DNA of 64,000 nucleotides, from NCBI RefSeq assembly GCF_001552415.1, contig NZ_BCRD01000004.1, forward strand, positions 1 through 64,000. The letters are read 5' to 3'. Below, piece by piece: positions 8,878-17,853 of the stretch (position 1 is its first letter; every line of letters begins with the position of its first letter). Source of the stretch: Corynebacterium xerosis NBRC 16721 = ATCC 373. GTDB lineage: Bacteria; Actinomycetota; Actinomycetes; Mycobacteriales; Mycobacteriaceae. Below the pieces are notes generated by a model. It saw nothing but the letters and a program-made list of their open reading frames with translations. It did not search any database and was not told where the DNA came from. The position numbers and the translations under genes are program-made.

Positions 8878-9984
8878 ATGCCGACTTCCCTGACCCGACG
8901 CCACGGCGCCATCGCCGCCGCGCTGCTGTGCCTGGTGCTCGTCGCCGGATTGGTCGGATGCGCGGGCCCGGGCACGGGCGCCGGGGAGGGAAGCGGTGCC
9001 GCCGGCGCCGCCAACTCCGGCAACACCGCCAACTCGACCAACGCCGCCGCGACCGGGGATTCCGCCCCCACAGGCCACGTGTCCGCGGAGCTGCCGCCGG
9101 CCGACCCGGAGGTTCTCGTGGACGACCCGCAGCCGAAACTCCCCGTCACCGTCGACTGGGACGGCGCCGAGGTGGAGGTCGCCTCCGTCGATCGCATCCT
9201 CACGCTCGACCGCGCCGGCGCGCTGTCGCGCATGGTGTGGGCGCTGGGTCTGGGCGATCGGCTGGTCGGCCGCGACACCGCCACCGACTTCCCCGGTGCG
9301 GCGGACCTCCCGCAGGTCACGCCGGGCGGCCACACCATCAACGCCGAGTCGATTCTCAAGCTGCGCCCCGACGTCGTCCTCACCGACGGCTCGATCGGCC
9401 CGTCGCGCGTCCTGGACACGTTGACCGACGCCGGCATTCCCGTCGTCCGCATCCCCGACGAGCGCACCCCCGACACCATCGCCGACTTGGCCACGCAGGT
9501 CGCCACGACGGTGGGCCTGGGGGAGCAGGGCGAAAAGGCGGGTGCGGCGATCGTCGACAAGCTCGACGCCGCCACCCGCGACGCGCAAACGCGCGCGGAT
9601 GGCCGCCGCATGATGGTGCTCTACCTGCGCGGCACCACCGTCGCCATGATCGCCGGGCCCGAGTCGGGCGCCTCCTCGCTGATCGAGCGGCTCGGCGGCG
9701 TCGATGCCGCCGAGGGCCTGGGCATGGACGGCGCCTTCACGCCGCTGACGCCGGAGGCGCTGGTCAAGGCGGCGCCGGACACGGTGATCGTCATGACCCA
9801 CGGCCTCGACTCCATCGGCGGCCCCGCCGGCCTCGGCTCGCTGCCGGGGATGGCGCAGACCCCGGCGGGCGCCAACGCCAGCGTCCTCGACGTCCCCGAT
9901 TCGCAGTTGCTGTCCTTCGGCCCCGACACTCCGCGGGTACTCGCCGCGATGGCCGATGCGCTCTACGGAAAGGCCGCCGCATGA
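8878..9984 (+). CDS. hmuT: Haem ABC transporter substrate-binding lipoprotein HmuT
   Basis: 368-residue extracytoplasmic binding protein that delivers haem to HmuUV. The signal peptide ends in the lipobox LVGC (Cys28) and is followed by a Gly/Ala/Asn-rich linker. The two-lobed helical-backbone fold shows VDRILTLDRAGALSRMVWALG, LKLRPDVVLTDGSIGP and the C-terminal TVIVMTHGLDSIGG...SQLLSFGPDTPRVL. Start ATG 8878 has GAAGAGGAG upstream. The stop overlaps hmuU in an ATGA junction. Expression is probably repressed by DtxR when iron is plentiful. Confidence 0.9.
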   Translation: MPTSLTRRHGAIAAALLCLVLVAGLVGCAGPGTGAGEGSGAAGAANSGNTANSTNAAATGDSAPTGHVSAELPPADPEVLVDDPQPKLPVTVDWDGAEVEVASVDRILTLDRAGALSRMVWALGLGDRLVGRDTATDFPGAADLPQVTPGGHTINAESILKLRPDVVLTDGSIGPSRVLDTLTDAGIPVVRIPDERTPDTIADLATQVATTVGLGEQGEKAGAAIVDKLDAATRDAQTRADGRRMMVLYLRGTTVAMIAGPESGASSLIERLGGVDAAEGLGMDGAFTPLTPEALVKAAPDTVIVMTHGLDSIGGPAGLGSLPGMAQTPAGANASVLDVPDSQLLSFGPDTPRVLAAMADALYGKAAA

Positions 9985-11096
9985 CGTCCGTGTTGCCTGC
10001 TTCACGACGACCCGTCCCCGACGCCGCCGCCAGCGCCCCGGTCACCGCGCCCGACCGCATCGACGCCGCGGCCGCGGCCCGGCGCCGCCGGGGCATCGCG
10101 GTCCACGTCGTCCTCGCCGTCGCGCTGATCGGCGCGGTGGCGTGGTCGGCGACGATCGGCCAGTTCGGCACGGGTGCCCTCGATTCGCTGAAGTCCATCG
10201 TCGGCGCCGGCGGCGAGGCCGACGTGGTGATGTGGCAGGTCCGCCTGCCGCGCATCGCCCTCGCATTGTTCGTCGGCGCGGGCCTGGCGATCGCGGGCGT
10301 GGCGCTGCAGGCGGTGTTCGGCAATCCGCTGGCCGAACCCGGGCTGGTCGGCGTCTCCTCCGGTGCCGCGGTCGGCGCCGCCGCGGTCACCGTCGCCGGC
10401 GGTGCGGCGCTGCCCGCGGCGCTCGGCGCGGCGGCGGCCGACTGGGCCATCGCCGCGGGTGCCTTCCTCGGCGGCGCGGCGGCCACGGCCATCGTCGCGG
10501 CCACGGCCCGCGGCGGCCGCGACGTCGCCCGCATCATCCTCGTCGGCGTCGCCGTCAACGCGGTGTGCGGCGGCATCGTCTCGGGCCTGACGTTCATCGC
10601 CGAACCCGCCGCCCGCGACCGCATCGTCTTCTGGCAGATGGGCAGCTTCGCCGGCGGCGATTGGACGTCGGCGGCCATCGTCGCCGCCGTCACCGTCCCG
10701 GCGGCCGCGGTGATGTGGGCGCTGGCCCGCCGCCTCGACCTGCTGGGCCTGGGGGAGGCGCAGGCCGGTCATCTGGGCGTCGACGTCGCCAAGCTGCGGC
10801 GCATCGTCATAGGCCTGACGGCGCTGGTCGTCGCGGTGGGCGTGGCGTTTTCCGGGATCATCGTCTTCATCGGCCTGGTCGTGCCGCACGCGCTGCGGCT
10901 CATCCTCGGGCCCGGCCATCGGGCGCTGCTGCCGGCGTCGCTGCTCGGCGGCGCGCTGGTCGCCACGCTCGCGGACCTCGCCGCCCGCAGCCTCGTCGTC
11001 GGCGCGGATCTGCCGCTGGGCATGCTGACCTCCCTGGTCGGCGGCCCCCTGTTCTTCTGGCTGCTGCTGCGCGGCGGAAGGGCGGTGCGGCGATGA
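9981..11096 (+). CDS. hmuU: Haem ABC transporter permease HmuU
   Basis: 371-residue FecCD-type permease. After a cytoplasmic N-terminus of about 40 residues there are roughly nine to ten membrane helices, with family landmarks WQVRLPRIALALFVGAGLAIAG, NPLAEPGLVGVSSGAAVGAA and the coupling region GVAFSGIIVFIGLVVPHALR. It forms the channel of the haem importer with HmuV. Start and stop overlap hmuT and hmuV by four bases each, indicating translational coupling. The N-terminal PASRRP stretch carries a copy of the dispersed motif (9999-10009) and uses TCA and CGA codons there. Confidence 0.92.
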   Translation: MTSVLPASRRPVPDAAASAPVTAPDRIDAAAAARRRRGIAVHVVLAVALIGAVAWSATIGQFGTGALDSLKSIVGAGGEADVVMWQVRLPRIALALFVGAGLAIAGVALQAVFGNPLAEPGLVGVSSGAAVGAAAVTVAGGAALPAALGAAAADWAIAAGAFLGGAAATAIVAATARGGRDVARIILVGVAVNAVCGGIVSGLTFIAEPAARDRIVFWQMGSFAGGDWTSAAIVAAVTVPAAAVMWALARRLDLLGLGEAQAGHLGVDVAKLRRIVIGLTALVVAVGVAFSGIIVFIGLVVPHALRLILGPGHRALLPASLLGGALVATLADLAARSLVVGADLPLGMLTSLVGGPLFFWLLLRGGRAVRR

Positions 11097-11914
11097 GGGC
11101 CCCCGACATCCGCGACATCCTCGCCGCCCCGCGCTCCTCCCGGGCCCTGGCGGCGTCGGAGGTCACCGTCCGCAGGTCGGGGCGGGTGTTGCTTGACGAC
11201 GTCTCCGCCACCGCATCCCCCGGCCGCGTCACCGCGCTCGTCGGGCCCAACGGCGCGGGCAAGTCGACGTTGCTCGCGGCGCTGTCGGGCGACGTCGCAC
11301 CGGAGGTCGGCGCCGTGACCTGGGGCGGCGCCGATCTGGCGGCGACGCCGATCCGCGAGCGGGCGCGCCTGCGGGCGGTGCTGCCGCAGTCGCACCCCGC
11401 CACGGTGCCGTTCACCGCCGGCGAGGTCATCGAATTCGGCCGCGCCCCCTGGGGAGAACCCGACCCCGGGCTGCGCCGGCGCGTCATCGCCGACTGCGAC
11501 GTCGCGCACCTCCTCGACCGCCCCGTCACCGTCCTGTCCGGCGGCGAGCTGGCCCGCGTGCACTGCGCGCGGGTGCTCATGCAGGACACCCCGGTGCTGC
11601 TCCTCGACGAGCCGACCGCGGCACTGGACCTGCGCCACGCCGAATCGGTGCTGGCCCTCGTCGCGGCGCGGGCGCGGCGGGGCGTGACCGTGGTCGTGGT
11701 CCTCCACGATCTGGCGGCCGCCGCGGCGCACGCCGACGACGTCATCGTCCTCGACGGCGGCCGCGTCGTCGCCGCCGGCGCACCCGCCGAGACGCTCACC
11801 GCCGACCTCATCGGCGACGTCTACGGCCTCGACGTCGAAGTCCTCGCCGACTCGGCGGGCAACCCCGTCATCGTGCCCGCGCGCGGCGGACGACGCGCGA
11901 CGGCGGCGTCGTAA
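11093..11914 (+). CDS. hmuV: Haem ABC transporter ATPase HmuV
   Basis: 273-residue ATPase that powers haem import. Walker A is GPNGAGKST, the Q-loop region is LPQSHPATVPF, the signature is LSGGELARVHCARVL, Walker B is VLLLDEPT and the H-loop is VLHDL. A 25-residue extension precedes the ABC core. The four-base overlap with hmuU marks one operon. The TAA stop is embedded in a copy of the dispersed motif (11907-11917), and another copy encodes part of VLLDDV at 11191-11201. Confidence 0.93.
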   Translation: MRAPDIRDILAAPRSSRALAASEVTVRRSGRVLLDDVSATASPGRVTALVGPNGAGKSTLLAALSGDVAPEVGAVTWGGADLAATPIRERARLRAVLPQSHPATVPFTAGEVIEFGRAPWGEPDPGLRRRVIADCDVAHLLDRPVTVLSGGELARVHCARVLMQDTPVLLLDEPTAALDLRHAESVLALVAARARRGVTVVVVLHDLAAAAAHADDVIVLDGGRVVAAGAPAETLTADLIGDVYGLDVEVLADSAGNPVIVPARGGRRATAAS

Positions 11915-11981
11915 AGCAACGGCCAACCGAAGCAACCACCCGACAACGACCACCCGACAACGACCAGCAAGGAGGGGCGAC

Positions 11982-12719
11982 ATGCTCCAGACGACCACCG
12001 AACGCCTGACCACCCGGCTCCGGGAAGCCACCGCAGCCGCCCACGACGACGCCGAAAACTCCGGGTTCATGAGCGCACTGCTCGACGGCGAACTCCACGC
12101 CTGCGCCGCCGCCGACCTCGCCGGCCAACTGTGGTTCGTCTACGGCGCGCTGGAGGACGCGGTGCGGTCCATCGCCGACACCCCCGAGGGCGCCGCCATC
12201 GCCGACGAGCGCCTGGAGCGCCACGACGCGCTGGAGCGGGACCTGGGATTCCTCGTCGGCCCGCGGTGGCGCTCGTCCATCGAGGCGCTGCCGCCGACCG
12301 CCGCCTACGTCAACCGGCTGACCGAGCTGGCCCGCGCCGGCGACGCCGCATCGCTGCTGGCCCACCACTACGTGCGCTACCTCGGCGACCTGTCCGGCGG
12401 GCAGATCATCGCCCGCCGGTTGCGCGACCACTACGGCATCGACGGCGAGGGCGCCGCATTCTACGACTTCTCCGCCCTGGGCAAGATCAAGCCGTACCGC
12501 GACGCCTACCGCGAGCGGCTCGACGCCCTCGAGCTTCACGACGACGTCCGCGACCGCGTCCTGGCCGAGGCCGTCCTCGCGTTCCGCCTGAACACGGCGC
12601 TGTTCCGGGCGCTCGACGAACGGCACCGCGCCGCCGTGGAAGAGCCGGGCGCGGACGAGGCGGCAAGGCCTGACGGGGCGGCCGGCGCCGGAAAGCCGTA
12701 CTGCCCGCACCTGGGGTAG
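11982..12719 (+). CDS. hmuO: Haem oxygenase (biliverdin-forming)
   Basis: 245-residue soluble enzyme that opens haem to release iron, CO and biliverdin, completing the pathway begun by HmuTUV. The proximal histidine lies in TAAAHDDAE (about residue 20), and the distal helix is YVRYLGDLSGGQIIARRL. It starts at ATG 11982 after a strong AAGGAGGGG, 67 bp downstream of hmuV. A C-terminal extension of about 25 residues ends in CPHLG; that sequence is duplicated just past the stop codon. Confidence 0.93.
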   Translation: MLQTTTERLTTRLREATAAAHDDAENSGFMSALLDGELHACAAADLAGQLWFVYGALEDAVRSIADTPEGAAIADERLERHDALERDLGFLVGPRWRSSIEALPPTAAYVNRLTELARAGDAASLLAHHYVRYLGDLSGGQIIARRLRDHYGIDGEGAAFYDFSALGKIKPYRDAYRERLDALELHDDVRDRVLAEAVLAFRLNTALFRALDERHRAAVEEPGADEAARPDGAAGAGKPYCPHLG

Positions 12720-12788
12720 GTGCGGGCAGCGCGGCGGGTGCGGGTGCGAGTTCCGCTGGCAAGCAGTTCTGCCCGCACCTGGGGTAGG
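12701..12788 (+). repeat. Duplicated gene end with inverted repeat after hmuO
   Basis: A 20-bp sequence, 12701-12720, covering the last codons and stop of hmuO, is repeated exactly at 12769-12788. Within the first copy, CTGCCCGCACCT (12701-12712) pairs with AGGTGCGGGCAG (12718-12729) over a 5-base loop. The second copy can pair with the same arm, so two alternative hairpins are possible. Confidence 0.8.
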
Positions 12789-12803
12789 CGCTCGCGTGCA
12801 TGC

Positions 12804-12858
12804 AACCCCGGACGCTTCCGCGAATTCATGCGACGAATTGGCGGAAGCGTCCGGGGTT
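12804..12858. terminator. Convergent terminator hairpin between hmuO and mutase gene
   Basis: AACCCCGGACGCTTCCGC (12804-12821) pairs perfectly with 12841-12858. The stem extends through AATTC/GAATT with one mismatch, leaving a 7-base loop. It lies between convergent genes and probably terminates both. Confidence 0.7.
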
Positions 12859-12924
12859 GGGTGCATCCGTCGGCCTCATGTCAGGGTCGTGGCCGGCCCG
12901 TCGCAAAGCAACGGGCGCAGCCGC

Positions 12925-14841
12925 CTACATCCCCAGGACCTCCGACAGCTCGGCGGCGATGACGTGCAGCCGGCCGGCGGCGGCGTCGTGGGGGACGGGC
13001 GCACCGTCGGGCCCCGCACCACCGCCACTGCCGTCGCCGCCCTCGACGGGCACGATCACCTCGAGGTAGCACTTCAGCTTCGGCTCGGTGCCGGACGGGC
13101 GCGCGATGACGCGGTCGTCGGCCTCGGTGAACAGCATCAGCCCGTCGGTCGGCGGCAGACCGTCCCACCCGTCGGACAAATCATGGACGGCGGTGACGGC
13201 CGACCCCGCCAGCGTCTCCGGCGGGTTGGCGCGCAGGCGGGCCATGCCCTCGGCGATGAGCGCGGTGTCCTCGACGCGGAACGTCAGCGGCGCGGTGGCG
13301 TGCAGGCCGTGGGCGCGGGCGAGGTCGTCGAGCAGATCCGCGGGGCCGCGGCCCTCCGACTTCAGCTTCGCGACCAGATCGGCCACCTGCACCGCCGCCG
13401 TCACCCCGTCCTTGTCGCGCACGCGCGCCGGATCGGTGCAGTAGCCGATGGCCTCCTCGTAGCCGAACACCATGCCCGGGGTGCCGGCGATCCACTTGAA
13501 GCCGGTCAGCGTCGTCGCGTGGTCCAGGCCGTGGGCCGCGGCGATGCGGGCGTTGAGCCGCGAGGACACGATCGAGTTCGCCAGGGTCGGGCGGTGGCCG
13601 GCGGCCGCTTCCTCGCCGCCCGCTTCCTTGCTTTGCGACGGCCCGTCTCCCGTCCGTCCGGCCTCGACCTGCGCGGCGATCATCTCGCCGAGCAGCGCGC
13701 CGATCTCGTCGCCGGACAGTTGGCGCCACCCTCCGTCGAAGGCCGCGTCGGGAATGGCCACCGAACAGCGGTCGGCATCCGGGTCGGCGGCGATGATCAC
13801 GTCGGCGCCGCGCTCGCGGGCCAGCGCGAACGCCAGATCCAGGGCACCGTCCTCCTCGGGGTTCGGGAAGGCGACGGTCGGGAAATCCGGGTCCGGCGCG
13901 AACTGCTCCTCGACGACGGCGACGTCGGTGAACCCGGCCTCGCGCAGCACGCGGGTGATGGTCTCGCCGCCGACGCCGTGCATCGGCGTGACGACGATCC
14001 GCGTCGCCGCCCGGTCCGCCGGATCCGACGACGACGCCAGGGACGTGGCCCGGGCGACGTAGGCGTCGAGGAGATCGGGGCCGAGGTGCTCGACGGCGCC
14101 CTCGTCGCGGGGTATCTCGTCGGCCGGGGGAGCCGCGGCGATGTGGCCGGCGATGGCGGCGTCGTGCGGGGCGATGATCTGCACGCCGCGGCGTTCGTCC
14201 GAGTCCACGGCCCGTCCACCGAGGTAGACCTTGTAGCCGTTGTCGCGCGGCGGATTGTGGCTGGCGGTGACCATGACGCCGGCGTCGGCGCCCAGGTGGC
14301 GCACGGCGAAGGCGGTCACGGGGGTCGGCAGCTGCGGCGGCAGTGCCAACGCGCGACCGCCGGCGGCGGCGATGACGGCGGCGGCGTCGCGGTGGAAGTC
14401 CGACGAGCCGTGGCGGGCGTCGCAGCCGACGACGACCGTGAAACCCTCGCCGACGATGTCGCGCAGATGGGCGCACAGGCCGGCGGTGGCGCGGATGACG
14501 GTGGCGCGGTTCATGCGGGACTCGCCCGCGCCGACCTCGCCGCGCAGGCCGGCGGTGCCGAAGGTCAGCGGGCCGGAGAAGCGGTCGGCGAGCTCGGCGG
14601 CCGCGTCGGCGGCGTCGGTGGTGGCCGCCGATCCGCCGGACTCGGCCTTCTGGATCAGCGTCGACAGCTCGTCGCGGGTGGCGTCGTCGGGGTCATGCGC
14701 GAGCCATTCGCGGGCCGCCTCGAGGACGGCCGGGTCGGTGACGGTGGTGGTGTCGGTGCCGTTGTTGGAGTCGGGGGTGGCGCCGTTGCCGGAGCCAGGG
14801 GCGGGGGCGCTGTTGTCGGAAGCGTGGGCGTGGTCGGTCAT
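12925..14841 (-). CDS. Phosphohexomutase-superfamily enzyme, probable phosphopentomutase
   Basis: 638-residue alpha-D-phosphohexomutase of the PGM2/PmmB type. The catalytic phosphoserine loop is VTASHNPPRDNGYKVY, the metal loop is DPDADRCSVA, the sugar-specificity loop is GYEEAIGYC and the phosphate loop is RPSGTEPKLKCYLEV. The gene starts six bases after deoC and follows deoA, beside cdd and nupC. In this setting it probably interconverts (deoxy)ribose 1- and 5-phosphate, as the related PGM2 does, replacing DeoB; glucose or mannose phosphate remain possible. A variable loop rich in Gly/Ala/Glu near residue 400 carries a copy of the dispersed motif. Confidence 0.8.
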   Translation of the reverse strand: MTDHAHASDNSAPAPGSGNGATPDSNNGTDTTTVTDPAVLEAAREWLAHDPDDATRDELSTLIQKAESGGSAATTDAADAAAELADRFSGPLTFGTAGLRGEVGAGESRMNRATVIRATAGLCAHLRDIVGEGFTVVVGCDARHGSSDFHRDAAAVIAAAGGRALALPPQLPTPVTAFAVRHLGADAGVMVTASHNPPRDNGYKVYLGGRAVDSDERRGVQIIAPHDAAIAGHIAAAPPADEIPRDEGAVEHLGPDLLDAYVARATSLASSSDPADRAATRIVVTPMHGVGGETITRVLREAGFTDVAVVEEQFAPDPDFPTVAFPNPEEDGALDLAFALARERGADVIIAADPDADRCSVAIPDAAFDGGWRQLSGDEIGALLGEMIAAQVEAGRTGDGPSQSKEAGGEEAAAGHRPTLANSIVSSRLNARIAAAHGLDHATTLTGFKWIAGTPGMVFGYEEAIGYCTDPARVRDKDGVTAAVQVADLVAKLKSEGRGPADLLDDLARAHGLHATAPLTFRVEDTALIAEGMARLRANPPETLAGSAVTAVHDLSDGWDGLPPTDGLMLFTEADDRVIARPSGTEPKLKCYLEVIVPVEGGDGSGGGAGPDGAPVPHDAAAGRLHVIAAELSEVLGM

Positions 14842-14847
14842 CGGGGC

Positions 14848-15498
14848 CTATTCCAGACCCTCGAGCACGGCCGCGGAGCTGGACAGGCCCAGGCGGGAGG
14901 CACCTGCGGCGATCATCTCCTCGGCGGCAGCGGCGTCGCGGATGCCGCCGGAGGCCTTCACGCCCAGGCGGTCGCCGACGGTGTCGCGCATCAGCTTCAC
15001 CGCATGCGCCGAGGCGCCGCCGGCGGGGTGGAAGCCGGTGGAGGTCTTCACGAAGTCGGCGCCCGCGGACTCCGAGGCACGGCATGCGGCGACGATGGCG
15101 TCGTCGTCAAGCACCGCGGACTCGATGATCACCTTGAGCAGCGCATTCGGGATCGCCTCGCGGACGGCGCGGATGTCGGCCTCGACCGCGTCCCAATCGC
15201 CGGTCGCGGCCTTGGACAGGTTGATGACCATGTCGACCTCGTCGGCGCCGTCCTCCACCGCGCGGGCGGCTTCGGCGGCCTTGATCTCCGGCTTGTGGGC
15301 GCCGGACGGGAAGCCGACGACGGTGGCCACGGCCACGGACTCCGGCGTCGACACCGGCAGCTGGTTGGGGGAGACGCACACCGAGAAGCAGCCGAGCTCG
15401 GCGGCCTCGTCGATGAGCGCGGAGACCTGGTCCGGGGTCGCCTCCGGCTTGAGCAGGGTGTGGTCGATCATGCGGGCGACGTCGGCGCGGGAAGTCAT
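14848..15498 (-). CDS. deoC: Deoxyribose-phosphate aldolase
   Basis: 216-residue class I aldolase that splits 2-deoxyribose 5-phosphate into glyceraldehyde 3-phosphate and acetaldehyde. [27 protein letters not shown], the Schiff-base region [14 protein letters not shown] and [15 protein letters not shown] with [10 protein letters not shown] match the family closely. The start is ATG 15498 with AAAGGA ten bases upstream; a longer in-frame opening upstream is not supported. It lies between deoA and the mutase, so the three probably form one catabolic operon. Confidence 0.95.
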   Translation of the reverse strand: MTSRADVARMIDHTLLKPEATPDQVSALIDEAAELGCFSVCVSPNQLPVSTPESVAVATVVGFPSGAHKPEIKAAEAARAVEDGADEVDMVINLSKAATGDWDAVEADIRAVREAIPNALLKVIIESAVLDDDAIVAACRASESAGADFVKTSTGFHPAGGASAHAVKLMRDTVGDRLGVKASGGIRDAAAAEEMIAAGASRLGLSSSAAVLEGLE

Positions 15499-15673
15499 GG
15501 TGGTGGAGTCCTTTCGGGGAAAAGCGGGGAAAGCGGGGGGGGGGGAAGAGCGGGGAAGTGCGGTGGAGTGCGGGGAGGAGGGAAGCGGAGAAGGTGTGTG
15601 TGCGTGTGGGGGCGATGGTGCCGGGGCGAGTCGGACGACCCCGCGGCAAGGGCGCCGCAGAGCCGTGGGCGCG
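15499..15673 (-). other. deoA-deoC spacer with G11 tract
   Basis: 175 bp without a gene. It is purine-rich on the plus strand and contains an uninterrupted run of 11 G (15535-15545) about 36 bp from the deoC start. Such runs are prone to slippage. Apart from the deoC ribosome-binding site no signal was found. Confidence 0.5.
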
Positions 15674-16960
15674 CTACGAAATCCGGTCGATGATGACCTT
15701 GCGCTCCGGGGCGACGCCATCGGCCTCGACGGCGACGCCGGGCAGGGCGGACTCGAGGGCGCGCTCGAACCGGTCCTCGTCGTCGGTGTGCAGGGTGAAC
15801 AGCTTCTGCCCCTTGGTCACGGTGTCGCCGAGCCCGACGTGCAGTTCGATGCCGGCACCCGCCTGCACCGGGTCCTCCTTGCGGGCGCGGCCGGCGCCCA
15901 GGCGCCACGAACCGACGCCGAGCGCCAGGGCATCCAGCTCGGTGACCACGCCATCGGCGTCGGCCACTACGTCGTGCGTGTGGCGCGCCGTCGGCAGCGC
16001 AGCCTCCGGGTCCCCGCCCTGGGCGCGGATCATGGCGTTCCAGGTGTCCATCGCGCGACCGTCGGCAAGCGCCTTTTCCACGTCGGCATCCGGCTGTCCC
16101 GCCGCCGACAGCATCTCCCGGGCCAGCGCCAACGTCAGCTCGACGACGTCCTCGGGACCGCCGCCGGCGAGGACCTCGACGGACTCGCGGACCTCCAGCG
16201 CATTGCCGATGCAGCGGCCCAGCGGCACCGACATGTCGGTGAGCAACGCGACGGTGTCGACGCCGGCGTCCTTGCCCAGGTCGACCATCGTGCGGGCCAG
16301 CTCGCGGGCCATCGCCTCGTCCTTCATGAACGCGCCCGACCCGACCTTGACGTCGAGCACCAGCGAATCGGTGCCCTCGGCGATCTTCTTGCTCATGATC
16401 GAGCTGGCGATCAGCGGGATGCAGTCGACGGTGGAGGTGATGTCGCGCAGCGCGTAGAGCTTCTTGTCCGCCGGCGCCAGGCCTGTGCCCGCGGCGCAGA
16501 TGACGCAGCCGGGGTCGCGGAGGATGGTCATCAGCTCGTCGTTGGTCAGGTCCGCGCGCCAGCCGGGGATGGCCTCGAGCTTGTCCAGGGTGCCGCCGGT
16601 GTGGCCGAGCCCGCGGCCGGACAGCTGCGGCACCGCGACGCCGTAGCTGGCCACCAGCGGGGCGAGCGGCAGGGTGATCTTGTCGCCGACGCCGCCGGTG
16701 GAGTGCTTGTCGGCGGTGGGCTTGCCCAGCGAGGAGAAGTCCATGGTCTCGCCGGAGCGGATCATCGCGTCGGTCCAGCGCGCGATCTCGGGGCGCTCCA
16801 TGCCGTTGATGAAGATGGCCATGGCCAGCGCCGCCATCTGCTCGTCGGCGACGACGCCGCGGGTGTACGCGTCGACGACCCAATCGATGTGGTCGTCGGG
16901 CAGCACCCCGCCATCGCGCTTGACCTTGATCACGTCGACTACGTCGAATTTTTCCGCCAT
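15674..16960 (-). CDS. deoA: Thymidine/pyrimidine-nucleoside phosphorylase
   Basis: 428 residues; phosphorolysis of thymidine and related pyrimidine nucleosides. Family landmarks are [10 protein letters not shown] at the N-terminus, the glycosyltransferase-3 signature [18 protein letters not shown], the phosphate/substrate region [17 protein letters not shown], and [11 protein letters not shown]. The C-terminal hybrid-barrel domain includes [20 protein letters not shown]. It faces cdd across a 282-bp divergent region and is followed by deoC and the mutase, giving a complete path from pyrimidine nucleoside to central metabolism. Confidence 0.94.
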   Translation of the reverse strand: MAEKFDVVDVIKVKRDGGVLPDDHIDWVVDAYTRGVVADEQMAALAMAIFINGMERPEIARWTDAMIRSGETMDFSSLGKPTADKHSTGGVGDKITLPLAPLVASYGVAVPQLSGRGLGHTGGTLDKLEAIPGWRADLTNDELMTILRDPGCVICAAGTGLAPADKKLYALRDITSTVDCIPLIASSIMSKKIAEGTDSLVLDVKVGSGAFMKDEAMARELARTMVDLGKDAGVDTVALLTDMSVPLGRCIGNALEVRESVEVLAGGGPEDVVELTLALAREMLSAAGQPDADVEKALADGRAMDTWNAMIRAQGGDPEAALPTARHTHDVVADADGVVTELDALALGVGSWRLGAGRARKEDPVQAGAGIELHVGLGDTVTKGQKLFTLHTDDEDRFERALESALPGVAVEADGVAPERKVIIDRIS

Positions 16961-17096
16961 CGTCCTCGCTCCTCCGAAGCTCGCCCGGGCGGTGGTGGTG
17001 CGTCGGCGGCGGCCGGATGGTGGCGGTCGCGCACCGTTCGCGGGTGCCCGGAATTGTGGTCTTGTGGACTTGTTCGGCTTCGATTATCGTGAGGCC

Positions 17097-17134
17097 TAGA
17101 ACAAATGTCAACAGGACGTTTTCCAATAGTTCTA
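17097..17134. promoter_or_regulatory. Possible DeoR-type operator between deoA and cdd
   Basis: TAGAAC (17097-17102) and GTTCTA (17129-17134) form an inverted repeat in the AT-richest part of the divergent spacer. GAACAAATGTCAA (17099-17111) resembles the Bacillus DeoR operator core GAACAAAATTTCAA, one base shorter. The SorC-family regulator encoded at 20901-21836 is a candidate to bind here. This is inference. Confidence 0.35.
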
Positions 17135-17242
17135 CTGTGATGCGGGTCGTCGTCGTACGCCTTCCGGCGGCCTTCTGCCGGGCCAACGTTCCCGGCGCAG
17201 CACCCGGCGAGCGTCCGACCTCCAGAAAGGACCGCGGCAGTC

Positions 17243-17734
17243 ATGTCCATCACCGACGCCGAACTGCTGGAACGCGCCCGCGCGGCCACCGCCAACTCCT
17301 ACGTCGCCTACTCCGGGTTCCCGGTGGGGGCGGCGCTTTTGCTTGACGACGGCACCGTGGTGACCGGATGCAACGTGGAAAACGCCTCCTACGGTTTGAC
17401 CAATTGCGGGGAGCGCACCGCCGTGTTCCGCATGGTCGCCGAACACGGGCCGGGGGCGCGCATCGTCGCGTGCGCCATCGTCGGCCGCGATGCCGCGCCG
17501 TGCCACCCCTGCGGTGCCTGCCGCCAGGTGCTCAACGAGTTCGGCTGCCAGCGGGTCATCGTCGAAGGCCCCCGCCCCGAAGCGGCCGTCGGCGCCGGCA
17601 CTGCCGATGCGGGCATTTCCGAAGCAGGCGCGGCGAACGGCGACCACATGAGCGTCGTCAAGCCAGGCGAGCCCATCTCGATCGACTTCGCCGAGATCCT
17701 CCCCCACGCCTTCGGCCCCGACGACCTGCGGTAA
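17243..17734 (+). CDS. cdd: Cytidine deaminase
   Basis: 163 residues; hydrolytic deamination of cytidine and deoxycytidine. Zinc ligands lie in NCGERTAVF and PCHPCGACRQVL, and the substrate region is GCNVENASYGLTNCGERTA. It is about 30 residues longer than usual owing to an Ala/Gly-rich insertion (about 118-140) before the final ISIDFAEILPHAFGPDDL. AAAGGA precedes the ATG. It is probably co-transcribed with nupC 119 bp downstream and divergent from deoA. Two copies of the dispersed motif lie inside the gene (17341, 17653). Confidence 0.94.
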   Translation: MSITDAELLERARAATANSYVAYSGFPVGAALLLDDGTVVTGCNVENASYGLTNCGERTAVFRMVAEHGPGARIVACAIVGRDAAPCHPCGACRQVLNEFGCQRVIVEGPRPEAAVGAGTADAGISEAGAANGDHMSVVKPGEPISIDFAEILPHAFGPDDLR

Positions 17735-17763
17735 CGGTCCCCGCGCCACCGCCCTTTAACCTC

Positions 17764-17815
17764 GGCCAACCCCACGACGGCCAACCCCACGACGGCCAAC
17801 CCCACGACGGCCAAC
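17764..17815 (+). repeat. 15-bp tandem repeat, about three copies
   Basis: GGCCAACCCCACGAC is repeated three times without gaps and then degrades into CCAACC runs, in the spacer between cdd and nupC. No function is apparent. Confidence 0.75.
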
Positions 17816-17853
17816 CCCCCAACCACGGCCACCCCTAAAGAACGGAAGAAACA

